Shown one piece after another: positions 1-7,425 of a stretch of DNA of 64,000 nt. The DNA is taken from contig NZ_CP132932.1 in NCBI RefSeq assembly GCF_040358985.1, positions 2,356,001-2,420,000 of the forward strand, written 5' to 3'. Origin of the DNA: Tunturibacter empetritectus (GTDB lineage Bacteria; Acidobacteriota; Terriglobia; Terriglobales; Acidobacteriaceae). Both the position numbers and the translations under genes were made by a program. The first letter of the stretch is position 1, and each line of letters opens with the position of its first letter. The notes beneath the pieces are model-generated. The model was not told where the DNA came from. It made no database searches and saw nothing but the letters and a program-made list of their open reading frames with translations.

Positions 1-1415
1 ACGTCGATACGCGCAAAGCCATTCTCCACCGCAGTGCTGATCGTGACGACCGCTCCTTCCGAGCTGCGATATGCCGCTGAATACACGGCATTTTCCATCA
101 GGTTATCGAGCACCTGGATCAATCGCCCTCGATCTGCTATGACGATGTTCTTAGATGTAGCCTTGCAAACGATTTGGACACCTTTTGCCGCTGCTTTCTC
201 TGCCCATGTCGAGGCTGTGGCCGTGCACAGATCATCCAGCGAGACAGCTTGAAGTTGAAGCTGAATCGGTCTGGCAAAGTAGAGGAGACGGCTGATGATC
301 GTGTCCAGGCGGTCAATCTCTTCGAGAATGACCGTGCTGCTCCGCATGGCTGCTTCGGGATCGGCGGAGCGTTGCCACATCTGCGTCCGCATCCTGATAG
401 TGCCCAGCGGATTGCGCAGCTCATGTGCAATACCGGCCGCAAACTGGCCCAGCGCGGAGAGCCGTTCGTTGTGACGTACCTGAGACTCCAGTGTCCGCTC
501 ATTTTCGATCTTTTCGTGCAACGCGAGTGCCAGGGAGTCAATGCCGTGGAGTACGCGACTGAACTCCTCCAAAGGCGGACGCTCTGTACTTTGAGGACCA
601 GACGCCGTGAGGCCGCCCTCCATCGAGCCCAAACGCTCAAGAACGGTGTTCACTCCGCTCCGAATTTCCGTTGTAACGAAAACTGCAAGCAACGCTGTCA
701 TCAGTGCGGCGATGCCGAATCCAATGCTTCCAAACAGGAGCTGGCGACTCTGTCCGCCTTCGATTCCGGGAATACGCTCCATAAGCCACACGGCACCCGT
801 GATTTCATCCGTAGTCCCAGTCGTCCGGTCTCCACCGGATTGCTCATGGATTGGAACCGCTACAAAGAGGATGGCGTCATGCGGCCCTTCAAAGCGAAGT
901 GTCTTGATGGTGTTTGCCGCAACGGCTTCACGCGCAAGATTCTCAATCGTAGGCCGCTCGCGGTCTGGCATACCCTTCTCCGGCCCCGGCCCCTCATGGG
1001 TGGGAAAGGCGTATCCAATCAGAGCGTCGGCTCTGGCAGCGTAGAAGCCACCCTCGATGCCTTCCTCGTGCTGCAATGTTTCTGCCGTGATCTCTTTGAG
1101 CAGATCGGGCTTGGGGTGACGTGGCTCGCCGCGTTCAGAGCGTGGCGGCGGAGGAGCGGCGGGAGGAAACGGAGGCGGTGGTGGCCCCGGCTCAATCGTT
1201 CGCAGGGAGTTATCCGCAGTCCGATCGTCGGCATAGTTCCGTGCGAGATTGGAGGCTACGCTGACTAGATGATGCTCCGTGAGTGCGAGCGTCTCCGCGT
1301 GGCGGTTGCGAAGGAAGGTAAACAGACTGATTGCCGCGGCGGCGAGGAAAAGAAATGTCAGAACGACGAGCAATAAGATGCGTGAACGAAGGCTTCTCCA
1401 AAAGATCTTCGGCAT
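1..1415 (-). CDS. Sensor histidine kinase, C-terminus cut by window edge
   Basis: I translated this frame by hand because it has no stop inside the window; 471 residues are visible. An ATG at 1415 follows a GAGAGGAG ribosome-binding site. The first membrane segment is at residues 12-35, followed by a periplasmic region with a striking proline tract (about 77-91) and a second membrane segment near 226-247. A linker follows, then the dimerisation/phosphoacceptor box IAHELRNPLG with His331. The start of the ATPase domain is seen as the N-box DNLMENAV (Asn442). The remainder of the ATP-binding lid lies left of the window. The kinase should autophosphorylate and pass phosphate to a response regulator, probably the next gene leftwards. 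The sensed signal cannot be read from the sequence. Family assignment is firm. Confidence 0.9.
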   Translation of the reverse strand, partial: MPKIFWRSLRSRILLLVVLTFLFLAAAAISLFTFLRNRHAETLALTEHHLVSVASNLARNYADDRTADNSLRTIEPGPPPPPFPPAAPPPPRSERGEPRHPKPDLLKEITAETLQHEEGIEGGFYAARADALIGYAFPTHEGPGPEKGMPDRERPTIENLAREAVAANTIKTLRFEGPHDAILFVAVPIHEQSGGDRTTGTTDEITGAVWLMERIPGIEGGQSRQLLFGSIGFGIAALMTALLAVFVTTEIRSGVNTVLERLGSMEGGLTASGPQSTERPPLEEFSRVLHGIDSLALALHEKIENERTLESQVRHNERLSALGQFAAGIAHELRNPLGTIRMRTQMWQRSADPEAAMRSSTVILEEIDRLDTIISRLLYFARPIQLQLQAVSLDDLCTATASTWAEKAAAKGVQIVCKATSKNIVIADRGRLIQVLDNLMENAVYSAAYRSSEGAVVTISTAVENGFARID

Positions 1416-1711
1416 TCGGCTCCTCTCGTCATCTTCTAGTACAGCTTTTATCGAGCATCTATCGCTATGGTATGCAACTTGGCTGCCATCGGTGGCGTGC
1501 CCGATATTGATGGCTGCTACAGGGATCAGATGCCACAGCCTCTCCGATACGGAACCCAACTGTACGCAATCCGCACACAACCTGAGGGGATTGCGGTCGG
1601 GTAAAGATGCTGTCGATGTCTCCGAACCACTAAGTGTGCTGCGATTGAAAGACTTCGGTCGTTTCGATGAATGGCACACCGCTTGCCTTACTGCGGGCAG
1701 AGGTACTGCCG
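1416..1711. other. Divergent intergenic region
   Basis: About 300 bases separate the leftward kinase from the rightward proline-rich protein gene. It should hold both promoters. I see no convincing consensus boxes, repeats or RNA structure. Confidence 0.5.
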
Positions 1712-2248
1712 ATGAACATTCCATCTTCCCTGCGAATCACCGCTCTTGGGCTCGCATTTAGCCCTCTGGCGTTTGCACAGAGTCCGCCTCCCGCTCCGTC
1801 AATTTCGCCCGCAGACGGGCCGCCGAGTATGCCTGCTGCACCTGCGGCGTCTTCACAACTCTCCGTAGTGACCCAATCCTCTCGCGTCCGCGCCTTTAAC
1901 GCAGGTCCAGGCGGAGAGGTACGCAGTCTGTACCTTCAGAATGGCAGCGTCGTTGATTTGGCACCCTCCATCGGCGAACAACTTGGCTCGGCAGTTCGCA
2001 AGGGCGAAAAGATTACCGTGATCGGCACGAAATCGGAGATCAATGGACAATCTTTAGTCGAAGCGGCGAGTGTCCGGCTGAACGATCAGACGTTCTCTGC
2101 GAACCTGCCCTCCGGCATTCCTCTCGCCCCTGGCGTAGTTGCTGAAGGTGCGGCCCCGCCACCACCAACACCACAAGCACCGCCGCTTGCACCTTCATCA
2201 CGACGCAAGAATAAAGCTGCTTCACCCCCGCCGTGTCGGGTCGGCTGA
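1712..2248 (+). CDS. Exported proline-rich hypothetical protein, possibly frameshifted near its end
   Basis: I do not recognise a named family. Starting at the ATG at 1712 (rather than 1667) gives a clean signal peptide, MNIPSSLRITALGLAFSPLA followed by a FAQ cleavage site. A proline/alanine linker follows, then a small globular core of about 75 residues that reads like an OB or SH3-type fold, then a second proline-rich stretch. The protein ends abruptly at 2248 after SPPPCRVG. In the +1 frame an excellent PPPPP-D-F-GG-PPPPPP tail continues to 2363. The two frames meet at a run of five C residues at 2225-2229, so one extra C would explain the split. The intact product would then be about 217 residues. 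A periplasmic or secreted location is inferred. Confidence 0.65.
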   Translation: MNIPSSLRITALGLAFSPLAFAQSPPPAPSISPADGPPSMPAAPAASSQLSVVTQSSRVRAFNAGPGGEVRSLYLQNGSVVDLAPSIGEQLGSAVRKGEKITVIGTKSEINGQSLVEAASVRLNDQTFSANLPSGIPLAPGVVAEGAAPPPPTPQAPPLAPSSRRKNKAASPPPCRVG

Positions 2249-2529
2249 CACACCTCCACCCCCGCCCGATTTTGGTGGGCCTCCTCCTCCGCCACCGGCC
2301 GGAATGGCTCCACCACCACCGCCCGACGGAATGGCCCCCCCGCCACCGCCGCCCCAAGACTGAAAACTGTCTTATGCGCCATGCCGCTCCTGACCGGATG
2401 TGCAGGCCGTGTGAGTCTGCCATCCGAGGGGAGGCAGTCTATTTTTCGATGCACTGATCTCATCCGTTCGGTGGTGACAACTCTTCTTGCATCGAACTCT
2501 TAACCAGAGGAAAGAAAGGACTATGTTTT

Positions 2530-3105
2530 ATGCTCCCGCCCAAAAAAGCCGCGAAGAAAGCTGTAAAGAAGGCCGCCAAGAAACCGGCAGGTCGCCACCA
2601 CGATAAGCATCACCAGGCGAACGATCTGCGCCGCGCCTATGAACATATGGGCCGTTTGGAGATTCTCCGAAAGTCCCATAAATCATTAACGGCGGACGCT
2701 GTTGGCGAACTTACCAAGCTAGCCCAGAAAGAGATAGAAGGTGGACATCACAAAGATGCTGCCGATCTTTTAAGGGCGTCAGAACACCTGAGCTTCGCCG
2801 CTCTTGCCGGCGATAGTCATGGGAGTACTCGTATCTCTGCCGAACTTGAACAGTCCATCACAGAACACTTCGATGAACTGACGCGAAGAGCAGACGAGCA
2901 CTGGGAAGGTCATACGGGGCAATCCAGCATTTTGGATGCACTCTATCAAAGCTCTCGCAGGAGTGCAGTGAGGGCGTTCAAGGATCGTGACTATCACCAG
3001 GCCCTCGAGTTTGCGCGTGCTGCGGAGGCCCTCGCTCATGTAAAGCAGGGTGGGCCACTCAAGCTTGAGAGAGGGCACAAGGACCTGCAGCTCAAAGGCG
3101 CATAG
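2530..3105 (+). CDS. Lysine/histidine-rich helical hypothetical protein, histone H1-like N-terminus
   Basis: The protein has 191 residues and no signal peptide. Residues 4-18 are an alternating Lys/Ala tract (KKAAKKAVKKAAKK), like bacterial histone H1-like tails and known DNA-condensing proteins. A His-rich patch (RHHDKHHQ) follows, and the rest is predicted almost wholly helical with heptad-like spacing. The start at ATG 2530 follows a purine-rich AGGAAAGAAAGGA site. An overlapping ATG at 2523 opens a different frame. Nucleic-acid or metal binding is a guess from composition only. The downstream transporter gene starts 78 bases later on the same strand, so co-transcription is possible. Confidence 0.7.
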   Translation: MLPPKKAAKKAVKKAAKKPAGRHHDKHHQANDLRRAYEHMGRLEILRKSHKSLTADAVGELTKLAQKEIEGGHHKDAADLLRASEHLSFAALAGDSHGSTRISAELEQSITEHFDELTRRADEHWEGHTGQSSILDALYQSSRRSAVRAFKDRDYHQALEFARAAEALAHVKQGGPLKLERGHKDLQLKGA

Positions 3106-3183
3106 CACCGCGAGTAGCCCTCGCTACTTGCTGCCTAAATCGGACTGCTGCTGTAGTGACTCGAGGATTACCAGAAAGAACGG

Positions 3184-4467
3184 ATGGTCAATGCTATGGA
3201 TATCGATTCCGGCAAGAAGCAGAGTGTCCATGCTCTGGAAGCGACAAACTTCTTTCTCGCCGATGTGCAGACCGGCCTCGGTCCATTTCTCGCAGCGTAT
3301 CTGGCTGGAGCAGGATGGGAGCCGGGACGCGTCGGGATGGCGTTGACCCTCGCCGGCATCATCACGGTTGTACTGCAGGCTCCTGCTGGTGCCATCGTCG
3401 ATCAACTTAGGTCAAAAAGGTTGATTCTCCTTCTCGCCTCTGCTGTCCTCGCTTTGGGAGCGGTTCTGCTCAGTATCACTGCCGCTCCCTGGGCGGTGTA
3501 CACATCTCAGGCTCTGATTGGCGGAGCGGGGCCATTTCTGGGTCCAACACTCGCCGCAGTCACGATGGGAATAGTCGGCGTTACCTTCTTCGACCGCCAG
3601 TTTGGCAAGAACCAGTCCTTCAACTCCGCCGGTAACGTGGCCTGTGCGCTCCTGATTGCGGGCGTGAGCCACCTGTTCGGCAATCGCGCCATCTTCATTA
3701 CGGCAGCGGTGCTGACTGTCCCCACAGTGCTCGCCGTCCGTGCGATCAAAAGTAGCGACATCGACTATGACCTCGCACGCGGTGGTGCGAAACAAGTAGA
3801 TGGGAAAGAAGTTCCTGCGAGAGCGTCCGTGATGAAAACGTTGGTTGGAGACCGGACCCTCCTATTCTTTCTTGCCTGCGCTTTTCTCTTCCACTTTGCG
3901 AATGCGGCCATGCTGCCACAGCTCGGCGAGATGCTATCGCACGGCGCGCGGGCCACTGCCGCCCCATTCATGTCGGCCTGCATCATCGTCACGCAGGTCG
4001 TCATCATGTGCTTCGCCCCGGCCATTGGACGCTTCGCGAACTTGCACGGACGAAAGCCGCTTCTGATGCTTGGGTTCGGCGTTCTTCCCATCCGCGCAGT
4101 TCTTTATACCCTCACCCACAACACGGAAAGCCTGATCGCTATCCAACTACTGGACGGCGTCGCCAATGCGATCTTTGGTGTTGTCTCGATCCTCGTGGTC
4201 GCAGACCGCACGCGCGCTACAGGCCGCTTCAATCTTGTGCAGGGTAGTCTCGCAACGGCAGTCGGGTTAGGCGCAGCTCTCAGTACGACGTTCGGCGGAA
4301 AGCTGATTCAGCACTTCAGCTATCGCATCTCTTTTCTATCTCTGGGAGCCATCGCTGCACTCGCATTTCTCTTGTTATGGACGGCGATTCCAGAGACGCT
4401 TCCGGAGCGCCACAAACCTGATAGCGATCCATCTTCCCCAGCCATTACACAGGAGCTTCCAGCATGA
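3184..4467 (+). CDS. Major facilitator superfamily transporter
   Basis: The 427-residue polytopic protein has about twelve hydrophobic segments in two halves separated by a charged loop near residues 190-220, the usual MFS plan. The N-terminal half holds the short loop GAIVDQLRSKRLI after helix 2, which matches the MFS A-motif position. It is the first gene of a tight set: its last bases overlap the phosphoesterase start (ATGA, 4464-4467). The substrate is unknown. Its partners are a metallophosphoesterase and an ArsB-like permease, which suggests export or exchange of an oxyanion or phosphorylated compound; that is inference. The start at 3184 has only a weak ribosome-binding site, and 3196 is an alternative. 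Confidence 0.88.
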   Translation: MVNAMDIDSGKKQSVHALEATNFFLADVQTGLGPFLAAYLAGAGWEPGRVGMALTLAGIITVVLQAPAGAIVDQLRSKRLILLLASAVLALGAVLLSITAAPWAVYTSQALIGGAGPFLGPTLAAVTMGIVGVTFFDRQFGKNQSFNSAGNVACALLIAGVSHLFGNRAIFITAAVLTVPTVLAVRAIKSSDIDYDLARGGAKQVDGKEVPARASVMKTLVGDRTLLFFLACAFLFHFANAAMLPQLGEMLSHGARATAAPFMSACIIVTQVVIMCFAPAIGRFANLHGRKPLLMLGFGVLPIRAVLYTLTHNTESLIAIQLLDGVANAIFGVVSILVVADRTRATGRFNLVQGSLATAVGLGAALSTTFGGKLIQHFSYRISFLSLGAIAALAFLLLWTAIPETLPERHKPDSDPSSPAITQELPA

Positions 4468-5606
4468 AAACTATTGAATCGAAGAGTCCCTTTCAACCGC
4501 ACTTACCCGATGCTGCTGGCATTATTAGCTGGGTCCATCTCGGCGACCTGCACATGACGAAAGCCGGCGAGCAAAACCATCTCGATCTGGCAGAGATCGT
4601 CAACGGGGTCAATCGAGCGTTTGCCGATTCGTTGAGCTTTGTCTTCCTGCCTGGAGACGTAGCAGAGGACGGCAGCCGTGCCGCCTACGCGGTGGTGCGT
4701 GGAGAACTCGATCGCCTCAACGTCCCATGGTGCGCCATCATTGGCGATCACGATGTTCATGAGAAGAGCTTTACGAATTTTCTGGAAGCGATGTCGGAGC
4801 GAACGCACTATGCATTCACGGTCGGCTCCGTTCGATTTGTGGCGATGAATGCGTTCGATGTACCGGAGCCCGGATCGTTCGCTGTGAGCGGGGATCAGCT
4901 TGCCTGGGTGAAGCGCGAGTTGCAGACTGCGACGGAGGCAGAACAGTCCAGCGTTCTTCTGCTCCACTGCTACCCAAGTGATCTAAAGGTCGGGGGTGGC
5001 GAACTCAAGGATGCTGTTCGCAACTTTGGCGTGCGACTCATCGACATGGGTCACACGCACTACAACGAGATTGCCAACGACGGAAGGACGCTTTACTCCG
5101 CCACCCGGTCTACCGGACAGATTGAAGAGGGCCCGGTCGGTTACTCTGTAATCAACATCGATGGCGATGTTGTGAGCTGGCGATTTGTTGAGTTGGGGAA
5201 GCTGCCAGTCGTGGTGATTACCTCGCCGAGTGATGAACGCTTACAGACAAATAGGGCCGAAAGTCCGAAAGAAAATCTGAAGGTTCGAGCGAAATTCTGG
5301 GGCGAGGCTGAGGCCTTGAAAGCAACAGCCTATCTGGACGGGCATGCTGTCCCTATGAAGCGGATCGACAATAGCCACGTCTGGGAGGCAAATATTTCTA
5401 CTCCCCATGAGGGCATCTCTTCCTTGAAGGTCTCAATCGAGGATGCACGCGGGGAAGTCGCAACCGATGAGATTCGTGTTGTGATCGGAGATCTCGCGGA
5501 ACGACAGCGCGTGGAACGCGATCAGGATAACGCGCTGGAGGCGTGGCCGGAGCATGGACTGCTTGGCACGCAGCTCGGACCCAATAAGAACGGGAAGAAG
5601 TGGTGA
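4464..5606 (+). CDS. Calcineurin-like metallophosphoesterase
   Basis: The 380-residue protein has the ordered metal-binding motifs of the family: LGDLH near residue 26 (usual D-x-H), LPGDVAEDG near 66, GDHDVH near 93 (the usual GNHD has Asp for Asn), HCYP near 168 and GHTHYNE near 197. These would bind a dinuclear metal centre that hydrolyses phosphomonoesters or diesters. A C-terminal domain of about 120 residues looks beta-rich. There is no signal peptide, so a cytoplasmic site is expected. The gene overlaps the transporters on both sides (4464-4467 and 5604-5608), so translation is probably coupled. The substrate is not evident. Confidence 0.9.
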   Translation: MKTIESKSPFQPHLPDAAGIISWVHLGDLHMTKAGEQNHLDLAEIVNGVNRAFADSLSFVFLPGDVAEDGSRAAYAVVRGELDRLNVPWCAIIGDHDVHEKSFTNFLEAMSERTHYAFTVGSVRFVAMNAFDVPEPGSFAVSGDQLAWVKRELQTATEAEQSSVLLLHCYPSDLKVGGGELKDAVRNFGVRLIDMGHTHYNEIANDGRTLYSATRSTGQIEEGPVGYSVINIDGDVVSWRFVELGKLPVVVITSPSDERLQTNRAESPKENLKVRAKFWGEAEALKATAYLDGHAVPMKRIDNSHVWEANISTPHEGISSLKVSIEDARGEVATDEIRVVIGDLAERQRVERDQDNALEAWPEHGLLGTQLGPNKNGKKW

Positions 5607-6910
5607 TGATCCCTGCACAAATAGCGCACGTTGTTCTACCTTGTATCGTCGCCGTTAGCATCGTGCTTATGCTGATCCGCCCGCGCGGAATTCCCGAAGT
5701 CTGGTGGATATCGGGCGGAGCGTTCATTTTGATCGCGCTCCGCTTGATACCACTCAAGCTGGCCGGGCAAGCTGTTGCGAAAGGTAGCGATGTTTACCTG
5801 TTCCTGATCGGCATGATGCTTCTGAGTGAACTGGCGCGGGAACAAGGCGTCTTCGACTGGGTGGCCTCGGTAGCAGTACGCGGCGCAAATGGCAGTTGCT
5901 CGCGTCTGTTCCTGCTCGTCTATGTTGTGGGAACTCTCGTGACGATCTTCATGTCGAACGATGCTACTGCGGTCGTACTAACGCCAGCCATTCTGACAGC
6001 GGTGCGTAAGGCAAGAGTCTCACCTCTTCCATACTTGTTCGTCTGTGCGTTGATTGCAAATGCCGCGAGCTTTGTGCTGCCCATCTCGAACCCGGCTAAT
6101 CTGGTGGTCTTTCATACCGGTATGCCGCCTTTAGGGACATGGCTGGCAGACTTCGGTGTCCCATCGCTGCTTTCGATAGTTGTGACGTTTGTCGTCATGC
6201 GCCTTATGTTTCGCAAGGAACTCTGCAAGACCATTGAGTGCGAGGTAGAAGATACGAAGCTCAGCGCAAACGGCAAACTTGTTCTCGCTGGTCTCGCGCT
6301 GATGATCGTTGTTCTGCTCACCGCCTCTGCCATGAAGAAGGACCTGGGGCTGCCGACCTGCCTTGCGGCGCTGGTGATTACCGCTGTTGTCTCCATCAAA
6401 TCGAAGAGCAATCCCATCACACTCGCGAAAGAGGTTAGTTGGGGAACACTGCTGCTGGTCGCAGGATTGTTTGTCATGGTCGATGCAGTGGAAAGTCAAG
6501 GGGCCTTGGACCTGACGCAACGATGGCTCGCCTGGGCATCAAGTCTCGGCCAGAACGTGGGCGCAATGGTTGTCGGCTTCGCCGTCGGTGTAGCAAACAA
6601 CCTCGTAAACAACCTGCCGCTGGGGCTTATCGCGGGCGGGACAATCCAAGCTGCCCATGCCACGGGACCGATAGCGAATGCAGTCCTAATTGGGGTAGAC
6701 CTTGGGCCCAACCTCTCCGTAACCGGGTCATTGGCTACGATCCTTTGGCTACTGGCCCTACGTAAGGATTCTGGTGGTGAGACAGGGGAAGGAAACCTCG
6801 ATGTCAGCTTCTGGCAGTTCCTGAAGATCGGTGCCATCGCGATGCCGGTAGCGCTCTTCGCCGCCTTGGGAGGAGCGATCTTGATGCAGATCCTCGTTGG
6901 ACAACGTTAA
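5606..6910 (+). CDS. ArsB/NhaD-superfamily permease, ArsB-type
   Basis: The roughly 434-residue membrane protein carries hallmark segments of the arsenite-permease (ArsB) branch of the ion transporter superfamily: SNDATAVVLTPAIL, a paired NAASFVLPISNPANLVV, NNLPLGLIAGG, and GVDLGPNLSVTGSLATILW. In ArsB proteins these line the substrate path for arsenite or antimonite efflux. The ATG at 5606 overlaps the phosphoesterase stop (TGATG); an in-frame GTG at 5600 also exists. No arsR, arsC or arsA is beside it, and the partners (MFS, phosphoesterase, YdcZ) are not standard arsenic genes. The substrate should therefore stay open: another anion is possible. Family call is firm, ion specificity is not. 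Confidence 0.87.
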   Translation: MIPAQIAHVVLPCIVAVSIVLMLIRPRGIPEVWWISGGAFILIALRLIPLKLAGQAVAKGSDVYLFLIGMMLLSELAREQGVFDWVASVAVRGANGSCSRLFLLVYVVGTLVTIFMSNDATAVVLTPAILTAVRKARVSPLPYLFVCALIANAASFVLPISNPANLVVFHTGMPPLGTWLADFGVPSLLSIVVTFVVMRLMFRKELCKTIECEVEDTKLSANGKLVLAGLALMIVVLLTASAMKKDLGLPTCLAALVITAVVSIKSKSNPITLAKEVSWGTLLLVAGLFVMVDAVESQGALDLTQRWLAWASSLGQNVGAMVVGFAVGVANNLVNNLPLGLIAGGTIQAAHATGPIANAVLIGVDLGPNLSVTGSLATILWLLALRKDSGGETGEGNLDVSFWQFLKIGAIAMPVALFAALGGAILMQILVGQR

Positions 6911-6928
6911 AACATAAAGGAGAGCCGT

Positions 6929-7375
6929 ATGAATGCCGGATGGATTATCCCTTTCATCATCTTTGGAGGCGCGTTACAGAGTTGCGGCGCAGCCATGAAC
7001 GGTCAACTTAACAAGCATGTCGTGAACCCATGGCTGGCTTCGGCCATCTCGTTTGCGCTAATTACCTTCTTTTTCGCGGGAGCCTCGCTGATTCATCCGC
7101 ACCCGCTGCCCACTCAGAATGACTTGGCCGAAATGCCTTGGTGGGCAGTCGTCGGCGGTTTGGTCGGAGCGGTACAAGTTTATGCTGGCCTTACGTTGGT
7201 CAACAAAGTGGGGGCGGGGCCATTCGTCGGCTTTACCGTAACAGCTGCACTCATCACCTCACTGCTGATCGATCACTTTGGGTGGTTCAGAATGCAGCCA
7301 CATCCTTTGAACGTGGGTCGCATCATCGGTGGCGTGCTGTTGGTTGGCGGAATCAGCCTCATCGCCAAGTTCTGA
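6929..7375 (+). CDS. YdcZ/DUF606-type small membrane protein
   Basis: The 148-residue protein has about five hydrophobic segments and the YdcZ-like pattern: an N-terminal GGALQSCGAAMNGQL helix, a central PWWAVVGGLVGA segment and a GGVLLVGGISLIAKF end. This family is half of the EamA/drug-metabolite transporter fold and is thought to act as a dimer or pair. It starts 19 bases after the ArsB-like gene with AAAGGAGAG as ribosome-binding site, so it closes the four-gene operon. A transport role is inferred from the family only. Confidence 0.82.
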   Translation: MNAGWIIPFIIFGGALQSCGAAMNGQLNKHVVNPWLASAISFALITFFFAGASLIHPHPLPTQNDLAEMPWWAVVGGLVGAVQVYAGLTLVNKVGAGPFVGFTVTAALITSLLIDHFGWFRMQPHPLNVGRIIGGVLLVGGISLIAKF

Positions 7376-7387
7376 CACTATTCCTTT

Positions 7388-7416
7388 TAAACTAGAACCG
7401 GGCGCGATGGTCCCGG
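7388..7416 (-). terminator. Possible terminator of the encapsulin operon
   Basis: CCGGG (7398-7402) and CCCGG (7412-7416) pair around a 9-base loop. Read leftwards the hairpin is followed by TTCTAGTTT, a modest U-rich stretch. It lies just past the stop of the cysteine desulfurase gene, between convergent genes. The stem is short, so this is tentative. Confidence 0.35.
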
Positions 7417-7425
7417 CACGGTATT

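Noticed and set aside
174..1268. Plus-strand frame of 364 codons over the histidine kinase gene
   Set aside because: No family features; the kinase frame on the minus strand has the H-box and N-box.
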